This document shows positions 59,645 to 64,000 of a stretch of 64,000 nt of DNA, in pieces; within the stretch, counting starts at the first letter, position 1, and every line of letters starts with the position of its first letter. Where the stretch lies: NCBI GenBank assembly GCA_016647705.1, contig CM028326.1, forward strand, positions 17,609,901 to 17,673,900, read 5' to 3'. The notes below the pieces were generated by a model. The model ran no database searches, had not been told where the DNA came from, and saw only the letters and a program-made list of their open reading frames with translations. Source of the stretch: Eucommia ulmoides (Eukaryota; Streptophyta; Magnoliopsida; Garryales; Eucommiaceae). The translations under genes were made by a program, and so were the position numbers.

Positions 59645-62085
59645 ATGGGTAAAATGTTTGGTATTTTCGCCTGCCTTTTGATCGTGGCGTTGGATATCGT
59701 AGCCGGGATTCTTGGGATCAAAGCGGAAGTTGCGCAAAATCAGGTAACAATACCCTCTCTCTAGCCTGAATCAAATGAAATGGCATACAGTGTGCATGGC
59801 TGGGGAAAATTTACATTTTGGACCCCTCAACTTTTATTTTCTTTTGGTAACGAACAGGAGAAGCATTTACGGCTATGGATATTCGAGTGCAAAGAGCCGA
59901 GTCAAGACGCCTTCAGGCTGGCTGTGGCCGCGGCCGCGCTTCTGTGCGCGGCTCACGTGCTAACCAATTTGCTCGGAGGCTGTAAAGCCTGTTCTGAAGA
60001 AGACATACAAAAGGCTTCTCCCGGTCGCCAATTGACCGTTGCCTGCCTCCTTTTCATCTGGTTTCTACTTTCTACCACCTCCATCTCGCTAATTTTTTTT
60101 GCCCTTTTGGATTAATTATATTTTACTCCCTCTATTCTTATCTTATTTCATTTTATTCCTTCTACTCCTAATAAATTAGAAATTATGATTTTTTTTAATT
60201 TAATAAAATATATTAAAAAATAAGTAAAGTAGAATTTTCTATTTTAAATTTTACATGAAGTAGACATAACTACCATTTATTTATTTAAAAATAAATAAAA
60301 ATAGAGAGAAATAGAGCTAAAGAGATAAAAAAAAAAATGTTACTTTTAAATATTAAATTTAAATTAAAAAATAAAGCTCAATTAAATCATTGTTTCTCTT
60401 TAGTCACAATAAAAGTATAGAGAAATAGAGCTACAAAGAGAGTATTATTTTTTTCCTTTTTATTACTTTTAAATATTAAATTTAAATTGAAAAATAAAGG
60501 GAAGTAAGTCACTGTATCTCTTTATTCAAGAGTAGAAGTTTTTATGGGTAATTTAAACATAAAATTATTACTTTAACTTTATCATTATTTAATCAAAATT
60601 TAATTTATAAGAATAAAAAATATTATTTCATCCATCATAATACCTATATATTTTGTTACATAAATAAATTAGCCTTAAAAAATTTTATTGTAATTTTTTT
60701 TTCTTTTTCTTTTGTTGTAATTGTTTGATGAAAATTTGGAAAATTTTCACAAAAAATGTTGATTTATGTTAGAGTATTTTAAACTTTACCCTTTTTTCAC
60801 ATTATAACCCAAAATTTCTTGATTTTATTTTTCATGTTATTTTTTTTCGGCTTTAAAATTTGTATTTGACAAATACCACATCAATATTTTTTTTCCTTTT
60901 TTTATTTCTTTTCTTTATTTCTCTAGGTCTCTTTTTCAAAAAATTTATTGACAAAATTTGAGTATAAGGGGAAAAAAATTATAAACATAATTATATATTA
61001 AATTTTTAGTTTATGAAAAAATTCTAATGAATAATTTTTCTCATAAAATAGAATAATTCGTCGGGACTACTTTTACAGTGTTGATACTGGATTTTAGAAT
61101 GACAAGAGATGTCAGTGATATTGTATATCATTGAAATTTACAAGTAGAAAAAGATGATCTCGATGTTAAGAATTAAAATGAAAGAAATAAGAGACAATTA
61201 ACTCTCTCCATATATACACACACAAAATAGGGATTCACATTGCCTCTATATTAATTTTTTAGGGATTCACATGGCCTCTATATTAATTTTTTAATTTATG
61301 TGTGAACAAATATTAAATAAAAAAATATTCAACTAAATATAATTATAAAATTTAAGGAGCATAAAATATAATTAAACTAACAATTTTTTAAGTGGGAGAG
61401 TAAAATTTTTAGGTGATTTTTATTATAATCCAGTCTTATCCATTCACTTCTCTTAAATAAGTTTTAACCCTTAATAAAAATATATTTAAAAAAAATATAA
61501 ATTTATTAATAGATTATGAATTCCTTTTGCCTTAGGCACTATAAATTTATAAGTGTAAAAAAATAGTAGATAATAAAATATTAAATAATAAAGTATAAAT
61601 AGAATTTAAAGAATATAAAATATAATTTAACTCAACCGTTTTAAAAGTTGATGTTTCACATTTAGATAAGAATATTTCACTAAAATCAATCCAAGTTCTT
61701 ATTTGAAAAATAGTTTTGAAGATATTAATTTTAGTTCAATATATTATAATATTTTAATTAATTTAAATACAGTAATTATAAAAGAAATATTCTGTTGAAA
61801 ATTTATTATTTAATTTGTCGCGTCAGTAAAAAAATTCAAATGTAAAATATCTTGTAAGATATACGGGTTTTGTTTTTAAGTGATTAAAATTGATTTTTGA
61901 TTAGGATCATACTGGCCGTTGGATTGGGAATGCTGGTGATTGGGATTCTCTCAAACCACAAGTCAAGAACTTCCTGTGGGTTCACACATCACCATTTTCT
62001 GTCAATTGGTGGAATCTTGTGCTTCGTTCATGCCCTCTTTTGTGTTGCTTATTACGTTACTGCCACTGCTTCCATCAATGATTAA
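59645..62085 (+). CDS. DUF1218 / MODIFYING WALL LIGNIN-like membrane protein, three exons
   Basis: Exons 59645-59743, 59858-60060 and 61905-62085 join to 483 nt, 160 residues. All splice sites are GT-AG (CAG|GTAACA, AACAG|GAG, CTG|GTTTCT, TTAG|GATC). Four hydrophobic segments at about residues 4-26, 51-72, 92-115 and 133-156 with family signatures: ECK near 43, GGCKAC near 73-78, SPGRQLTVAC at 87-96, SNHKSRTSCG at 117-126 and SIGGILCFVHALFCVAYYV at 134-152. Conserved cysteines: 44, 63, 75, 78, 96, 125, 140, 147. Family members are plant-specific membrane proteins; Arabidopsis MWL1 and MWL2 limit lignin in cell walls. Start chosen at the first ATG, after the GA leader. Retaining intron 2 would add 10-17 residues and a stop at 60113. 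It is the only intact host gene in the window. Confidence 0.9.
60061..61904 (+). other. Intron 2 of the DUF1218 gene
   Basis: 1844 bp, unusually long compared with intron 1 (114 bp). A ~120-bp block (AGAGAAATAGAGCTA to AAATTTAAATT) is tandemly duplicated at about 60300-60540, and GGGATTCACATTGCCTCTAT is duplicated at 61231 and 61263. Tracts such as TACTCCCTCTATTCTTA at 60124 resemble MITE ends without a clear partner. Confidence 0.7.
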
Positions 62086-63089
62086 ACACCCCCTATCCTA
62101 TTAGTCTTTCATCTTTATGTGTTAATTGGTTCATTAGTTATCTCTTAATGTATGAGGTTAATTTTACTTTTACTTTCGGTGCTCAATATTTTTGTATTTT
62201 TCCAATTGGGTCCCTCAAATTTTTAATTAGTCAAACCCACCTGTTAATTACATTATTGGCCTTTAATATTTTTAAAAATATTAAATATAAAACCGACTTG
62301 TTCACTTGAAATTAAATAAAAATTTATATGAAAATAAAGTACAATTCCGTGGGTAAAAATTATTTCTGAAAAATAAGAAGAATGTTGATAATATTCTTAC
62401 AATAAAATAGGTGAATAATATATATATATATATTCATTAACCCATCCCCTTTACACCGAGATAAAAGACATTTTGACAGATTTAAAAAGGAGAAATAAAT
62501 TTAGTACAAATGAATAATGATGAAGAATAACTATTATTAACAATATAAGATAATACTAGTAAAATATAAAAATGCCAAAAAAATTTACTTCTAAATTTTG
62601 GAATCAATTTAATCGTTTCAATGTGCAAATGAATAAATTATTCTTCACACCTATATTATTTTATCATAATATTGTTTAGAAAAAATTACTGCTTAAACCT
62701 ATATTAAGTGATGTTTCTAGAAATTTCCAACACATGTAACAGCTACGCACGTGTTAAAAATCTCTTCGCTTTCCTTAATCACCTGTAAAACTGTGAGTTC
62801 TAATGGAGGACATCAATGTGTTGTAAGCTAAATAACTTCTAGCGTGAGAATAAATTAATCTGGTAAATAGAGAGAATGATACACAGATTAAATTATTGTT
62901 TATTACCAGTGATACCTGCTCTTTCTATAGGCTTAGAAATATATTGTCGTTACTTTGGAGAGATCACATATTACGTGATACGCTCCTAACAACTTGGAAG
63001 ATAACCAATATCTCTAAAATTTTAGGAGAGATCTCTGTAACGATCCTCATTAAATATGGGCCGTTACAGTTAATCTGACTCATCTCTTC
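62086..63089. other. 3' flank of the DUF1218 gene
   Basis: AT-rich, with AAATTAAATAAAAAT near 62310 as a possible polyadenylation signal and a TATATA run at 62418-62432. No gene recognised. Confidence 0.4.
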
Positions 63090-64000
63090 AAGTGTAGGGG
63101 AGACGTTCATTATGAGTTAACCTATTCGTTCCTTGGCCTTGAACACCATGGGTTTGAGTATACCCAAATATGGGTCTCTTTATGAGGCCGTAAGTCTTGC
63201 TCAGAAGACTACTGAAGATAGTACTCAGTTAGGCCTATCATTCTTCGGTCTAAATAACTCATTGGATCTGTCTGTCCTGGATCAGATTTCGAACCCGATC
63301 CGACCCGTTTGAGGCTATACACCTATGTCAGTCACGAGCGGGAATTCTCCCATATCATTTGTCTTCCTGACTTTCGCGACGATTCAAGAGAAAAGAGGCG
63401 AAAGATCACTTCCATTTTGCTTAAGTTTTCATCTTTCCTTGATCTTTCAGTTGCGTATCTCTATTTCATATTTTTTTTATTTTGATTTATTGTTTGCTCT
63501 GTCGTAAAATGTCATTGTGTCAATCGAATAATCCTGCTGAGGCTGGTTCGTCGTCGAATCCCATAACGGAATGGACGACGACGGCTCAAGCCGCTCAGCC
63601 CTCCAATTCCTCAAAAAACATGAGGGATCATGGTGCGAGCAAATTTTCATAGGATTGGCTTTCACCATTTAGGGAACAATATAGCATTCCTCCGTTAGCA
63701 TAGATTAGGGTTCCATCTGAGGATGAGAACCCCTATGACTCTAAGGAAGATGAAATATGCTTCTATTTATGGATGTTCAAGTACGGACTCATTCTTCCCT
63801 TTCCTCTATTCATTCGTAATCATTTTCGTCAATTAAAGATTACTCCTACCCAATTAACTCCAAATAGCTTTCACCAAATGGGGGTCATTGCCCTGGTTAG
63901 AACAAATGAGACATCTATCTCCATGGATACGATTAGAAGTATAGGACACCTCAAATTCCACACCAATAGTAGAAGACATTATCTTTCTTTTCTCAAAAAG
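63090..64000 (+). pseudogene. Retroelement 5' region and ORF of the 'putative gypsy-type transposon' family, cut by the window end
   Basis: The leader (63090-63500) is homologous to 28098-28380 in inverted orientation. The frame starts at ATG 63509 and, except for TAG at 63650 and 63701, stays open to 64000. It reads SSNPITEWTTTAQAAQPSNS, DWLSPFREQYSIPPL, EDEICFYLWMFKYGLILPF and PLFIRNHFRQLKITPTQLTP. The pattern of an acidic 'EDE' block, WMFxYGxxLPxxxFxR and an xxPxQLxPN block is the family signature. Length so far is 164 codons. The rest is off the window. Confidence 0.7.

Overview
The window is plant nuclear DNA, most likely from a eudicot. The signs are AT-rich intergenic sequence, spliceosomal introns, tRNA-Asp- and tRNA-iMet-primed LTR retrotransposons, a CACTA DNA transposon, MITEs and long TTA microsatellites. 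I see no bacterial, organellar, rRNA, tRNA or CRISPR features. Only one host gene looks intact. Nearly everything else is nested transposable elements in various states of decay, with two fragments of host genes trapped between them. I found no coherent new system. The most unusual content is the nesting and the structural oddities of the elements.

Layout. 154-14295 is a solo LTR of a Del/Tekay-type Ty3 element (target duplication GGCAC). It was hit by a non-autonomous Athila-like element (1993-13306), which was itself hit by a second Athila-like element (5738-12993, target duplication ATTTG). The second element has lost gag-pol and keeps only a decayed 3' ORF. 14830-19375 is an AT-rich tandem array of about 130-bp units, split by a ~3 kb insertion that contains a hAT-like MITE. 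19628-22500 is the LTR and a decayed gag-protease of a TAT-type Ty3 element; the LTR carries an array of hairpin-forming repeats. 24777-27227 is a second Del-type LTR with its iMet primer site. 27230-28790 holds retroelement debris, including a decayed ORF of the 'putative gypsy-type transposon' family.

29117-42070 is the best-preserved element: a complete 12.95 kb Athila element with matching GAGAT target duplications, 1.6 kb LTRs, primer site, gag-pol with many stops, and an open 285-residue 3' ORF. It lies between two minus-strand host-gene fragments, one resembling the RLT homeodomain-DDT proteins (28.8 kb) and one from an armadillo-repeat protein (42.3 kb). 43200-44451 is the 5' end of a minus-strand Ty3 element.

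44724-57529 is a TAT-type element with ATAAC target duplications, a decayed gag and no pol. A 7.1 kb CACTA transposon without a recognisable transposase sits in its 5' LTR. The CACTA element in turn holds gene-like exons, a TIR element, the end of a second CACTA-like element and an Athila solo LTR.

57.5-62.1 kb is host sequence with a three-exon DUF1218 (MODIFYING WALL LIGNIN-like) membrane protein gene at 59645-62085. 63.1 kb to the end is a second, inverted copy of the retroelement family seen at 27.5-28.4 kb. Apart from the DUF1218 gene, functional interplay is limited to retrotransposition: the two gag-pol-less Athila derivatives and the pol-less TAT element could only have moved with proteins supplied by autonomous relatives.
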